From contig NZ_ATDP01000107.1 in the NCBI RefSeq assembly GCF_000445105.1, forward strand, positions 62,001 to 126,000: a stretch of DNA of 64,000 nucleotides. The letters are read 5' to 3'. Positions 35,195 to 44,258 of this stretch are shown here, in pieces; positions within the stretch are counted from its first letter, which is position 1, and every line of letters starts with the position of its first letter. Origin of the DNA: Sphingobium lactosutens DS20 (GTDB taxonomy: Bacteria > Pseudomonadota > Alphaproteobacteria > Sphingomonadales > Sphingomonadaceae). The notes under the pieces were generated by a model, which saw nothing but the letters and a program-made list of their open reading frames with translations, had not been told where the DNA came from and did not search any database. Made by a program: the position numbers and the translations under genes.

Positions 35195-35309
35195 GTGCGG
35201 GCGCCGCCGCCCAAAGGGCGGCCCCGCCAGAGGGAAAGGCGGGCCGGATTTTCGTGACGGGCTTGAAGCCGGGAGAGAGTCTCGCGGCGGCCTGTCACGG
35301 AGAAAACCC
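35195..35309 (+). promoter_or_regulatory. Structured leader upstream of parB (family A, radC-RNA-like)
   Basis: Second member of leader family A. It carries the ordered blocks AGAGGGAAAGGC, GGGCCGG, CGTGACGGGCTTG, GCCGGGAGAGAG, CGCGGCGGCC and TGTCACGGAGA, matching the leaders before ardC and the strawberry-notch gene, and ends at the parB start codon. Confidence 0.55.
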
Positions 35310-37459
35310 ATGGCCAAAGCGCCCCAGAAGATCGTCCTCGCGGGCTCGCGGGACATTCCATTCGACCGGCTGTCGCTCTCCCAGTCCAACGTGCGCCGGG
35401 TGAAGGCCGGCGTCTCGATCGGCGAGCTGGCGGAGGATATCGTCCGCCGTACCCTCCTCCAGAGCCTCAATGTCCGGCCCATTCTCGACAGCGAGGGGGC
35501 GGAGACCGGCCAGTTCGAGGTGCCGGCCGGCGGGCGGCGATTTCGCGCGCTTGAATTGCTCGTCAAGCAGAAGCGCCTCGCGAAGAACGCGCCGATCCCT
35601 TGCGTGGTCAAAGCCGCCAATGACGATGTCCTGGCCGAAGAGGACAGCTATGCGGAAAACACGTTCCGCGAACCGCTGCATCCCCTCGACCAGTTCACGG
35701 GCATGCAGGCGATGGTCGACAAGGGCGAAGGCGTGGAATCGATCGCTGCGCATTTCCTCGTCACCCCGGCGGTCGTGAACCAGCGCCTCCGGCTGGCCAA
35801 GGTTTCGCCGCGCTGCGCGAAATCTATGCCGAGGACGGCATGACGCTCGAACAACTCATGGCCTTTTCGGTTTCGGAGGACCACGCCCGCCAGGAACAGG
35901 TGTGGGAACTGCTTTCCCATAGCTACAACAAATCGGCGCAGTTCATCCGCGACCGGCTGACCGAGGATGCGGTGCGCGTCGCCGACAAGCGGGTCCGCTT
36001 CATCGGCACCGATGCCTATGTCGCCGCCGGCGGCACCGAGGCGATGCGCGACCTGTTCCAGCCCGACGATGGCGGCTGGCTCACCGATCCTGCCTTGCTC
36101 GACCGGCTCGTCGCTGAAAAGCTCCAGGCCGAGGGCGAAAGGATCGGCGCGGAAGGCTGGAAATGGGTAGCGACCGCCGTCGACATGCCCTGGGGCGTCA
36201 CCAGCGGCATGCGTGAACTCGATGGTGTCGAGACGCCGATGACGCCGGAAGAAGCCGAGACCGTGGAAAAGCTCCAGGCCGAAGCCGACGCCCTCGAAAG
36301 CGAATGGATGGATGCAGCCGACGTCCCCGATGAGGTCCATGCCCGGCTGACCGCACTCGACGAAGAGATCGGGGCGATTGTCGATCGTCCGAAGACCTTC
36401 GATTCCGAGGAAATGGTGCGCGCGGGGGTCTTCGTGTCGATCGAACGCGACGGCTCGCTGTGCATTGAGCGCGGCTATGTCCGCCCCGAGGATGAACCCG
36501 AAGCGGAGGTCGAATCGGTCGGCGCGGCGGAAGCCCCCGATGGCGACAATGTCGGCACGGGCGGGGAAGACGAAGACGTCGAAGGCTCCACCGGCTCCAA
36601 TGTCGTGCCGATCGGCACCGCATCGGGTGACGATGATGATGAGGATGGCGAGGTGGTGAAGCCGCTGCCCGACCGGCTCGTCGCCGAACTCACCGCGTGG
36701 CGCACGCTCGCGCTCCAGGATGCGTTCGCGCAAAATCCGTCCACGGCCTTTGCGACGGTCCTCCACGCCTTTGTGCTCGACTGTTTCTATCATGCGAGCC
36801 GGGAATCCTGTCTCGAAGTATCGCTGCGCAAGGTGTCGTTCGGGCTTGCCCCCGCGAGTCTTCGCGACAGCGCGCCGGCCAAGGCGCTCGCCGAACGTCA
36901 CATGCGTTGGGCCGATCGCCTGCCCGATTCCGACAAGGATGTGTGGGACGCGCTGCTTCAGTTCGATGGCGCGGAGCAGGCTGCGCTGTTCGCCCATTGT
37001 GCGTCGGTTGCGATCAACGCCCAGCAGGAGGTGGTGCCCAAATATGACAATGGCCGCATCTCGAAGCACAGCGTCGAACGGCGGATCGCGCACAGCCACG
37101 TCCTCGCGCGCGCGGTCGGCCTCGACCTGATCGGCGCGGGCTGGCGGGCGACGGTCCCCGGCTATTTCACCAGCGTCACCAAGCCGCGGATCATCGCCGA
37201 CGTCGCAGAGGCGAAGGGGTCGAAGTTCGCCGAGATGATCGACCATCTCAAAAAGGCGGATATGGCCCGCGAGGCCGAGCGCCTGCTGGAGGATTCGGAC
37301 TGGCTGCCCGAACCGATGCGCACGCCGCTCCTGCCGGATGATCTGGCGGCCGATGGGAGCGAGCCCGGCGAAGAAGCGCAATCGCTCCCGGCCTTCCTCG
37401 ATGACGACGAGGACATCGGCACCGACGAGGACGGCGATTTCGCGGTCGCCGCCGAATGA
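35310..37459 (+). pseudogene. parB: ParB/RepB-like partition protein, broken by a single-base frameshift
   Basis: The ParB-type nuclease/CTPase domain (IPFDRLSLSQSNVRRVK, FEVPAGGRRFRAL and EEDSYAENTFREPLHPLDQF) and the HTH region (VTPAVVNQRLRLAKVSP) are in the first frame, which ends at 35843. The rest (ALREIYAEDGMTLEQLMAFS onward, with an acidic linker and long C-terminal domain) continues in another frame to 37459. One missing G near 35809 explains the break; adding it gives one protein of about 716 residues. Large ParB proteins of this type are standard in these elements. Either the gene is dead or the break is a sequencing error. Confidence 0.85.
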
Positions 37460-37470
37460 CCTGCGGGCGG

Positions 37471-37487
37471 GGCGGCCCTCGGCCGCC
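37471..37487 (+). terminator. Hairpin after parB
   Basis: A 7-bp GC stem (37471-37477 with 37481-37487) with a 3-nt loop starts 12 bp after the parB stop. Only a short pyrimidine-rich tail follows, so termination may be weak. Confidence 0.4.
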
Positions 37488-37521
37488 TCGCTTTCACTCC
37501 CTCCATTTCAGGAAATCGATC

Positions 37522-37716
37522 ATGAACTTCACCGACCTTTCAACCGCTGGCCCCGAGCAACCCGCGCCGGCATTGCTCGCTGCCTTGCAGCGTGTGGGCG
37601 AACTTGGCCGCGACGGAGCCGTGGCGCTCGCGCGCCTCGTCGCGGACGATGACGGCGCATTCGATGAGGCGGCCGACTGGATCGCCGACATCGCCTCGGG
37701 CGGCCTGCACGAATGA
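37522..37716 (+). CDS. Hypothetical small ICE protein
   Basis: A 64-residue acidic, mostly helical protein (MNFTDLSTAG, then ALLAALQRVGELGRDGAVALARLV and FDEAADWIADIA). It lies between parB and the DUF6878 gene. The ATG at 37522 lies downstream of an AGGAAA. No family was recognised. Confidence 0.55.
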   Translation: MNFTDLSTAGPEQPAPALLAALQRVGELGRDGAVALARLVADDDGAFDEAADWIADIASGGLHE

Positions 37717-37751
37717 TGCGCGGCCGCACTTCACTAATCCTCAATTCCTCG

Positions 37752-37777
37752 AAAGCCCGGCCGTCGCGCCGGGCTTT
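37752..37777 (+). terminator. Terminator-like hairpin fused to the next ribosome binding site
   Basis: A 10-bp perfect stem (AAAGCCCGGC with GCCGGGCTTT, 6-nt loop) ends 20 bp before the next ATG. Closely similar hairpins precede two other genes, at 38919 and 39737. Confidence 0.65.
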
Positions 37778-37797
37778 CCTGTTTCCGGAGATCCACA

Positions 37798-38265
37798 ATG
37801 ACGGACACAGACCGTTCGCCTCTCGATATGGCCGAGGTGATGCGCAATTACGAAGCTTGGGAAACAGCTGCCGCGAAGCTGGTCCCCGACAATAAGCAGC
37901 GACTGTTTGCCCACCTCGCCTCGACCTCGATTACGCGCGTTGTCGTTACATTCGACGGCGAGGGCGACAGCGGCCAGATCGAGGACATCCAGCCCTATGA
38001 AGGAGAGACCCAGGTCGACCTCCCAAAAGGCAAGGTCGAGATTCTCGATTTCCCGTATGGCGCGAAACAGTCGACACCGCGCAAGCTCAGCACCCACGAA
38101 GCGCTGGAGACGCTCGCCTATGACCTTCTCCGCGACAAGCATGAGGGCTGGGAGAATTCGGATGGCGCCTATGGCGAGTTCACCTTCGATGTGACCGCCG
38201 GGACGATCACGCTCGACTATAATGAGCGGTTCATGTCGTCCGAATTCCATCAGCATAGCTGGTGA
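37798..38265 (+). CDS. DUF6878-family protein
   Basis: A 155-residue acidic protein matching the DUF6878 type found in sphingomonad elements: VVVTFDGEGDSGQIEDI, HEALETLAYDLLRDKHEGWENSDGAYGEFTFDV and LDYNERF. The function is unknown. It is followed after 7 bp by the next gene, so the two are likely cotranscribed. Confidence 0.75.
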   Translation: MTDTDRSPLDMAEVMRNYEAWETAAAKLVPDNKQRLFAHLASTSITRVVVTFDGEGDSGQIEDIQPYEGETQVDLPKGKVEILDFPYGAKQSTPRKLSTHEALETLAYDLLRDKHEGWENSDGAYGEFTFDVTAGTITLDYNERFMSSEFHQHSW

Positions 38266-38272
38266 GGAGGCG

Positions 38273-38662
38273 ATGATGGGACATTGCTATCACCATGCCC
38301 TTTCATCGGTGCGCAAATGGGGCGGTGCGCCGGAGGATTATCTCCCGCTGCATCAATGGTTCGACGAGCCGTCGAAGCTGATCATCGCGGACTTTCGGCA
38401 TCGGGCGCTGCGCCATCATGCTGAGGGCATCTTCATGCTCGAACGCTTCTTTGGGACGACGATCACCATATCAACGGGACGGGTCGTGCCAGTCCGGTTC
38501 GTCGGCGAGCAGCATGTCCGCGAAGATCTCGGCTTCATTCCGAGCTTTGCCGACTGGGTCCGCTGCATCCGCCCCGAGCCATGGATGGGGCGCGCCCAGC
38601 CGATCCACCGCGACGTCGATCCGTTCGCGATCCCGACGCACAGTGAAATGGAGGCCGTATGA
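38273..38662 (+). CDS. DUF6915-like protein
   Basis: A 129-residue protein starting MMGHCYHHALSSVRKWGG, with a histidine-rich helical segment (FRHRALRHHAEGIFMLERFFG) and REDLGFIPSFADWVRCIRPEPWMG. Similar proteins occur in alphaproteobacterial mobile elements; no activity is known. It has GAGGAGG upstream and its stop overlaps the next ATG by 4 bp. Confidence 0.68.
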   Translation: MMGHCYHHALSSVRKWGGAPEDYLPLHQWFDEPSKLIIADFRHRALRHHAEGIFMLERFFGTTITISTGRVVPVRFVGEQHVREDLGFIPSFADWVRCIRPEPWMGRAQPIHRDVDPFAIPTHSEMEAV

Positions 38663-38877
38663 AGGTTCAGGCCATTCTCGAATTCGACCTCGAAGACTGG
38701 GACGGCTCGCCGGTCGACGACCGCGAACTGTTCGACCTGGCAGTGCAAGATACCGAACTCGCGATCCGTTCACGACTGATGGGTGAGGGCTTTCTCGAGG
38801 GCGACGCGCTCCTCGGCACTTGGACGCCGCGCGTTTCGGTGCTCGACGAAGCGGGAGGAGACCCTGCCCCGCCCTGA
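38659..38877 (+). CDS. Hypothetical small ICE protein
   Basis: A 72-residue acidic protein (MKVQAILEFDLEDWDGSPVD...). It is coupled to the gene upstream by an ATGA overlap. No family was recognised. Confidence 0.6.
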   Translation: MKVQAILEFDLEDWDGSPVDDRELFDLAVQDTELAIRSRLMGEGFLEGDALLGTWTPRVSVLDEAGGDPAPP

Positions 38878-38918
38878 TAGCGCCGACCTCTCCGACTTCC
38901 AGATTCACTCTCACGAAT

Positions 38919-38938
38919 ACCCGGCCGCCACGCCGGGT
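38919..38938 (+). terminator. Terminator-like hairpin fused to the next ribosome binding site
   Basis: A 7-bp stem (ACCCGGC with GCCGGGT, 6-nt loop) is followed by a T-rich run and then GGAGA and the ATG at 38962. It is the second copy of the hairpin type seen at 37752. Confidence 0.65.
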
Positions 38939-38961
38939 TTTGCGTTTTTTGGAGACATCAC

Positions 38962-39709
38962 ATGGCTGACTATTATTCGCAGACCGTCGTTCAGCCGGAT
39001 ATCCCGGTCGATGCCATCACCCCACTCGAACTCGCCTTGTTAACCGGCATATACGAGCATGAGTTGGGCGACGCATCGATCTACTTCTTCGCCAGCGAAG
39101 GGCCGTCCGGCATTGTCTGGCTCGATATCACCGAGCTTCGGGCGATGCTCGCGGATGGAAATCATCGCTCCGGGGAGCATCGCCGGGATGGCACGCGACA
39201 AACTCGATGCCGCCGGCCCCGAGGAGGTCGAAATCGAAATCGACCTGTCCGATCTTGGCGATGCTACGATCTTTCAGGCGATCGTCAGGCGGTGCGACCA
39301 GCTCGACCACGTCACCATCACATCCGGCTGGACCTGCTCAAAGATGCGGCCCGATGGGTTCGGCGGCGGGGTGACCGTCGTGACCGCTGACCACATTCTC
39401 TCCAGTTCGACCAGCGAAATGGAATACCGACTGCTCGACAGGTGCGAATATGGCGAACTGGGCTGCGCGCCCGGCCATGGCAGCCATGTGCTGCTCCGCC
39501 TCGATGAAGCCGATGTCCGCCAGGAGATCATCACCATGGCGGAGGTCGGTTCCCCCGCTGGCGCCGATCCCTCGGCCGTCACCGGCGAGGATATCCGCAT
39601 GGCGTGTCTCAAAGCCGTCGAAGCGACGGACCTAGCCGTGCAACACGAAGCCATAGCCGCAATCGCTGCCCGCGCCGCCATCGCGATCGCCGGGCAACGC
39701 AGCGCCTGA
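38962..39709 (+). pseudogene. ICE hypothetical protein, broken by a single-base frameshift
   Basis: The first 65 residues (MADYYSQTVVQPDIPVDAIT to LRAMLADG) lie in one frame. The remainder (EIIAPGSIAGMARDKL, VEIEIDLSDL, TCSKMRPDGFGGGVTVVTADHI and LLDRCEYGELG) lies in the next frame up to 39709. The two parts together make a normal member of a protein family known from these elements, so one extra base near 39140-39160 probably breaks it. The intact product would have about 248 residues. No activity is known. Confidence 0.75.
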
Positions 39710-39736
39710 TCCTTCTTCCTCTTCAACCCCGCTGAT

Positions 39737-39756
39737 GCCCGGCCATCGCGCCGGGC
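39737..39756 (+). terminator. Terminator-like hairpin fused to the next ribosome binding site
   Basis: A 7-bp stem (GCCCGGC with GCCGGGC, 6-nt loop) with a TTT tail, followed by AAGGAG and the ATG at 39783. It is the third copy of the hairpin type seen at 37752 and 38919. Confidence 0.65.
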
Positions 39757-39782
39757 TTTCGCGTTTTCAAGGAGACATGAAT

Positions 39783-40259
39783 ATGTCCGCACAGTTGATC
39801 TACGATACCGCGCCGCTTGGCAGCCTGATCCGCTATTCCAATGGCGAGCCGCGTCCGCCCCAGCGCTTCACCCGCAAGCTCAAAGCGTGGAACCACGACA
39901 ATGGCATCGGCCGCCTCGTGGAACGCACCGCCCAGGAGGTTCGCTCGACCCGGCAATCGCCGGCTGGCTTCTGCCTACGCCTAGGCAATTATGGTAGCCA
40001 GGGCATCATCGCCGTCGTCGTGCGCAGACATTATTCGGTCGAGAGCACGCTTCATTTCGAGATCGTCGAGATGCCAAAGCCCGGCATGGTGCGCGTGCTG
40101 ACAAGCTCTGTCGCGCGCGACGAACTGCGTTTCCTCGCGCCCGATATAGCTTCGGCCCAGGATTGGCTCGCTCGCAACCGCTACACCGACGCCCGGTTCG
40201 AGATCGTCGACGATCCCGATCCGGTCATGCCGCCCTCCTATCTGGGGAGGGCGGCATGA
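39783..40259 (+). CDS. Hypothetical ICE protein
   Basis: A 158-residue mixed alpha/beta protein (MSAQLIYDTAPLGSLIRYSNG..., later GFCLRLGNYGSQGIIAVVVRRHY). The ATG at 39783 sits 8 bases after AAGGAG; an ATG at 39777 is too close to it. The next gene overlaps by 4 bp. No family was recognised. Confidence 0.62.
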   Translation: MSAQLIYDTAPLGSLIRYSNGEPRPPQRFTRKLKAWNHDNGIGRLVERTAQEVRSTRQSPAGFCLRLGNYGSQGIIAVVVRRHYSVESTLHFEIVEMPKPGMVRVLTSSVARDELRFLAPDIASAQDWLARNRYTDARFEIVDDPDPVMPPSYLGRAA

Positions 40260-40546
40260 CGGTCCGGCGCCATTTCGTGCATGTCTATACGACCATCCGG
40301 ATCAAGGTCGCGGTCGATGCCGAAAATCATCGCGCGGCGATGCAGGCGGCCGATGCGGTGGTATTCGGTCACGGGCATGCCGTGCGGTTGAGCCCTGTCC
40401 ATACGGCGGTGATCGGTGCCGATTATGCCGAGGAAGTCACCGAGTACCTCGTGGATGAGGCCGATGATCCGGACTTCAAGCGATCGCGTAACTATGGTCC
40501 CGATTTCACACCCTCCCGTATATCCGGCGACGGGAGGGCGGCATGA
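40256..40546 (+). CDS. Hypothetical small ICE protein
   Basis: A 96-residue protein (MTVRRHFVHVYTTIRIKVAV, then VTEYLVDEADDPDFKRSRNY). It is joined to both neighbours by ATGA overlaps, so the three are one translational unit. It resembles small DUF proteins of mobile elements; no function is known. Confidence 0.65.
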   Translation: MTVRRHFVHVYTTIRIKVAVDAENHRAAMQAADAVVFGHGHAVRLSPVHTAVIGADYAEEVTEYLVDEADDPDFKRSRNYGPDFTPSRISGDGRAA

Positions 40547-41346
40547 GCGCGATTCTGGCCGGTTATGGCAGGACCGCCGATGGCCTGCTCGCGGCCCGGG
40601 TCGGCGATATGGGCTATATCGCCATACCGGCGGGAGACGGGATCCGTCTCGCATCGGGATGGCGCCTGTCGAGACCGATCGACGAATGGACCAAAGCCGA
40701 TGTCTTCGGCAGCGAAGGCGTGGTCGCCGACGAGGCCGCCTTCCGCGCCTATGTCGAGGCGGTCGCGGTCCATCTCATCCAGCGCGCCGCGTTGGGTCGC
40801 CGGGAAACGCGGATACGAATCTCGACGCCTTGGGGCATGTCGCAGGGCGCGACGATCTATGCCGATGGCGTCGTCCTTCACTCGACGGCTTCGCACGGCG
40901 GGTTCAAGCTCGACCGCGTGCGCAACGCCGCTCTGCATCCCGCGCTCCGGATCAAGGGCGGATGGTATGAGGAAGACGGCGACTGGGCGCGGGTCGCCAT
41001 CGGCTATCCCGCCCTCTTCACTGATCAGGAGAAGGCACAGGCCGATCGCACATTGCGCGACTGGGAGCCTGACGCCTGGGAAGCCGTCCATGGTCGCAGC
41101 CTGACTGCGGAGGAATCCTTCACCCGTGATCGGCAGCGTTTCGAGCGAGAGCACGCTGACGACTGGGTGGTGATCGCGGCTACCAGGTCCGATCGCCATC
41201 CAGGCTTTGTTGAAACGGTTGCGGCCCTCGGTGGCCGTCGCGACCGTGACGAGCGACGGCAATTTCTCGTCGCGAATGACGAATACATCATCGGTCGACA
41301 CGGTTTCGTGATCGATCTCGAACGGCATCTCCCGCTTGCCGCCTGA
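40543..41346 (+). CDS. Hypothetical ICE protein (DUF7007-like)
   Basis: A 267-residue protein with the segments PWGMSQGATIYADGVVLHSTASHGGFKL, LRIKGGWYEEDGDWARVAIGYP and DWEPDAWEAVHG. The middle resembles the DUF7007 type seen in conjugative elements, recognised by eye only. The ATGA overlap with the upstream gene sets the start. A terminator follows. Confidence 0.65.
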   Translation: MSAILAGYGRTADGLLAARVGDMGYIAIPAGDGIRLASGWRLSRPIDEWTKADVFGSEGVVADEAAFRAYVEAVAVHLIQRAALGRRETRIRISTPWGMSQGATIYADGVVLHSTASHGGFKLDRVRNAALHPALRIKGGWYEEDGDWARVAIGYPALFTDQEKAQADRTLRDWEPDAWEAVHGRSLTAEESFTRDRQRFEREHADDWVVIAATRSDRHPGFVETVAALGGRRDRDERRQFLVANDEYIIGRHGFVIDLERHLPLAA

Positions 41347-41350
41347 CCTC

Positions 41351-41381
41351 AGCCCGTTCCGCACGTCGGGACGGGCTTTTT
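41351..41381 (+). terminator. Rho-independent terminator
   Basis: The stem AGCCCGT with ACGGGCT (41351-41357 and 41371-41377) and a following T-run close the three-gene unit starting at 39783. Confidence 0.7.
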
Positions 41382-41450
41382 CATGCTCGACGACCGGAGT
41401 CCTGGCCATGCCTGACGAAAGGCTCGGGGCGTCGATGCTGATCCGGATAT

Positions 41451-41557
41451 CGATCCCGGGTGAGAGGGAAAGGCTTGGCCGGAAGGCGTGAGCCCGGCCG
41501 GGCCAGAGAGAGCGTCCGGCGGGCCGGCTGCCCCTGCTCTCCCGGAGACGTTTCCTC
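41451..41557 (+). promoter_or_regulatory. Structured leader upstream of the strawberry-notch gene (family A, radC-RNA-like)
   Basis: Third member of leader family A: GTGAGAGGGAAAGGC, GGCCGG, GCGTGAGCCCGG, CAGAGAGAG, CGGCGGGCCGG and CTCCCGGAGA occur in the same order as before ardC and parB. Confidence 0.55.
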
Positions 41558-44113
41558 ATGACCCATATCCAGTCCGACGCGGCGCTTCGCGCCGCGCCTG
41601 CTCCAGTCGCGTCCAGTTTTGCCGATCGCGCGGGCGCCCTGTTGGCAGCCGCCACGCGGCTTGTCCCCACGCTCGAAGCAGGCCGCCGGATAGACGCCCA
41701 TGAACTGCGCGCCGCCATGAGCCAAGCCTTTGAGGGCTCGGATGCCGAAGGCGCCTGGGACTGGAAGACCGGCTATGACGCCTGCGAGGCGGCGGTGATC
41801 CTGTTCTTGCGCAAATATGGGCGCACGATCCTGGCGCGGTCGCCGGCCAGTTCCCTAGCGCTGATTGAACGCATCGCCGCGCTCTTGCCGACACATACGA
41901 GGCGATCGGAAGCGGGTCAGGCGCTTCAGCAATTCTCGACGCCGCCGGGACTCGCCTTCGTCTCGTCGATCGCTGCCGCCATCCGTCCCGCTGATCATGT
42001 GCTTGAACCCTCCGCCGGCACGGGGATGCTGGCGATCCATGCAGAACTCATCGGGGCGGATCTCGCGCTCAATGAGCTGGCGGAGGTCCGCGCCGAACTG
42101 CTCGGCCACCTGTTCCCGGCCGTCCCCTTGTCCTGTCATGATGCAGCCTCGATCGACGACCGGCTTCCGCAGACGATCCGCCCGACTGTCGTGCTGATAA
42201 ACCCGCCCTTCTCGGCGGTCGCTCATGTCGATCATGCCATGAAGGATGCGGCGCTTCGGCATATCGCCTCGGCGCTCGCCCGGCTTGAGTCCCGCGGCCG
42301 CCTGGTCGCGATCACTGGCTCCAACTGCGCACCATCAGCGCCGGAATGGCGCGGGGCGTTCACCCGCCTTCAGGAGCAAGGCCGCATCCTGTTCACCGCG
42401 GCGATCGACGGCAGCGTCTATGCCAAGCATGGCACGACCATCGCGACACGCCTGACCGTGATCGACAAGATCCCGGCCGACGATCCCGGTCAGTTCCCGC
42501 TCAGCGCGGGTAAGGCGCCCGACACGTCAACCCTGCTCGAATGGGTGCTGAGCCAAGTGCCGCCACGTTGCCCGACCACGCCAGCGCCGGCCGCAGTCTT
42601 GCCGGTTACCGCGTCGGCGTCGGCGATGCGCGCGAATGCCCGGACGATCGCACCCGCGCCGACACCGCCAGCGCCCGAACCGGAGGCGGTCGAACTGGCC
42701 TATGAGACGATGGATTGGACGCCGCCCGCCGAACGGCTGGGCGACAGCATCTACGAACCCTATGCGCTCCAGTCGATCGTCCTTGCCGGCGCCAATCCGC
42801 ACCCGACGCCTTTGGTGCAATCCGCCGCGATGGCGTCGGTCGCATCGCCCAAACCGTCCTACCGGCCGCATCTGCCGCCGCAGCTCATCACGCTCGGCAT
42901 CTTGTCCGACGCCCAGATCGAATCTGTTATCTATGCCGGTGAAGCCCATTCGGGCCATCTGTCCGGCGCATGGAAGGTCGATCCGACCTGGGAAATCGTC
43001 TCCGCCGCGGCCGAGGATGCTGAAGACGCTATTCGCTTCCGGCGGGGGTGGTTTCTGGGGGATGGTACGGGTGCTGGAAAGGGTCGACAGGTCGCCGGCA
43101 TCATGCTCGACAATTGGCTGAAAGGACGTCGACGCGCCGTCTGGATCAGCAAATCCGACAAGCTTCTCGAGGATGCTCAGCGCGATTGGTCGGCGCTCGG
43201 ACAGGAACGATTGCTGGTGACCCCGCTGTCGCGGTTCCGGCAGGGCACCGATATCCGGCTCGACGAGGGCGTGCTGTTCACGACCTACGCCACGCTGCGA
43301 TCGCAGGAACGCGGCGGCAAGAAATCCCGCGTCGAACAGATCGTCGACTGGCTCGGGCGAGACTTTGACGGCGTGATCGTGTTCGACGAGGCGCACGCCA
43401 TGGCCAATGCCGCCGGCGGCAAAAGCGAACGCGGTGACGTCGCGCCCTCGCAGCAGGGCCGTGCCGGGCTTCGCCTCCAGCACGCCTTGCCCGATGCGCG
43501 GATCGTCTACGTCTCCGCGACCGGGGCCACCACCGTCCAGAACCTCGCTTATGCCCAGCGTCTGGGCCTCTGGGGCGGCGAGGACTTCCCGTTCGAAACC
43601 CGAGCAGCGTTCGTCACCGCGATCGAGAATGGCGGGGTCGCGGCGATGGAGGTGCTGGCGCGCGACCTAAAGGCCCTCGGTCTCTATGCCGCGCGGTCGC
43701 TGTCGTTCGATGGCGTCGAATATGAGGTGCTCGAACACGCGCTGACGCCGGAGCAGGTCCGCATCTACGACAGCTATGCCGGCGCCTTTCAGGTCATCCA
43801 TAACAATCTCGACGCCGCGATGGCGGCCGCCGGCATCACCAGCGCGAGCCACGGAACACTCAACCGTCAGGCCAAGGCCGCGGCGCGCTCGGCCTTCGAA
43901 CAGGCGAAGCAGCGCTTCTTCAATCACCTCATCACGGCCATGCAGACGCCAAGCGTCATCGCAAGCATCGGACAGGATCTCGCGGCCGGCGACGCCGCGG
44001 TGATCCAGATCGTCTCGACCGGCGAGGCGCTGCAGGCGCGCCGCCTCGCCGACATCCCGACCGACGAATGGGATGACGTGTCCGTGGATATAACGCCCCC
44101 TGAGTTCCTGTAA
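41558..44113 (+). pseudogene. Strawberry-notch-like methyltransferase/helicase, 5' part cut by a RIT element
   Basis: 851 residues of the N-terminal part are present. They include a methyltransferase-like domain (VLEPSAGTGMLAIHAEL near 148 and LINPPFSAV near 214), a proline/alanine-rich linker (about 345-375), and an SF2 helicase core with Walker A LGDGTGAGKGRQ (near 502) and DEAH box VFDEAHAM (near 610). The native sequence ends at codon 44108-44110; the stop at 44111-44113 belongs to the inserted element. Proteins of this type are large ICE-encoded factors thought to act in DNA processing. The C-terminal half resumes at 49253. Confidence 0.88.
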
Positions 44114-44130
44114 TGTTGAGCTCAACATTA
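44111..44130. repeat. 20-bp perfect palindrome at the left RIT tip
   Basis: The sequence TAATGTTGAG followed by its exact reverse complement. It lies between the interrupted gene and the left inverted repeat and is not repeated at the right end. Confidence 0.9.
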
Positions 44131-44221
44131 AACATATTCTTTGCAGTCGCAGTTTATGTCGAGCGTGGCGGCGGGAGGCGCAGGTTTCCTTCGGTTTTCC
44201 ATGAATTCACTCCAGATAATT
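44131..44221 (+). repeat. Left terminal inverted repeat of the RIT element
   Basis: 91 bp starting AACATATTCTTTGCAG. It matches the reverse complement of 49162-49252 with only a couple of mismatches (for example near 44188 and 44205). Confidence 0.92.
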
Positions 44222-44224
44222 ACA

Positions 44225-44254
44225 GTTCCTTCGACCTCAACAAGTCGAAGGAAC
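44225..44254 (+). promoter_or_regulatory. Hairpin covering the ribosome binding site of the first recombinase
   Basis: A perfect 11-bp stem (44225-44235 with 44244-44254, 8-nt loop). The 3' arm contains AAGGAA, the only good Shine-Dalgarno sequence for the ATG at 44259, so the folded RNA would hide it. Confidence 0.65.
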
Positions 44255-44258
44255 CAAC

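Noticed and set aside
34925..35620. 231-codon minus-strand gene
   Set aside because: Only the last 62 codons look like a real protein; the rest is antisense to parB and its leader.
35648..37381. 577-codon frame antisense to parB
   Set aside because: It is the mirror of a biased coding sequence, with no domain, and the sense strand carries clear ParB motifs.
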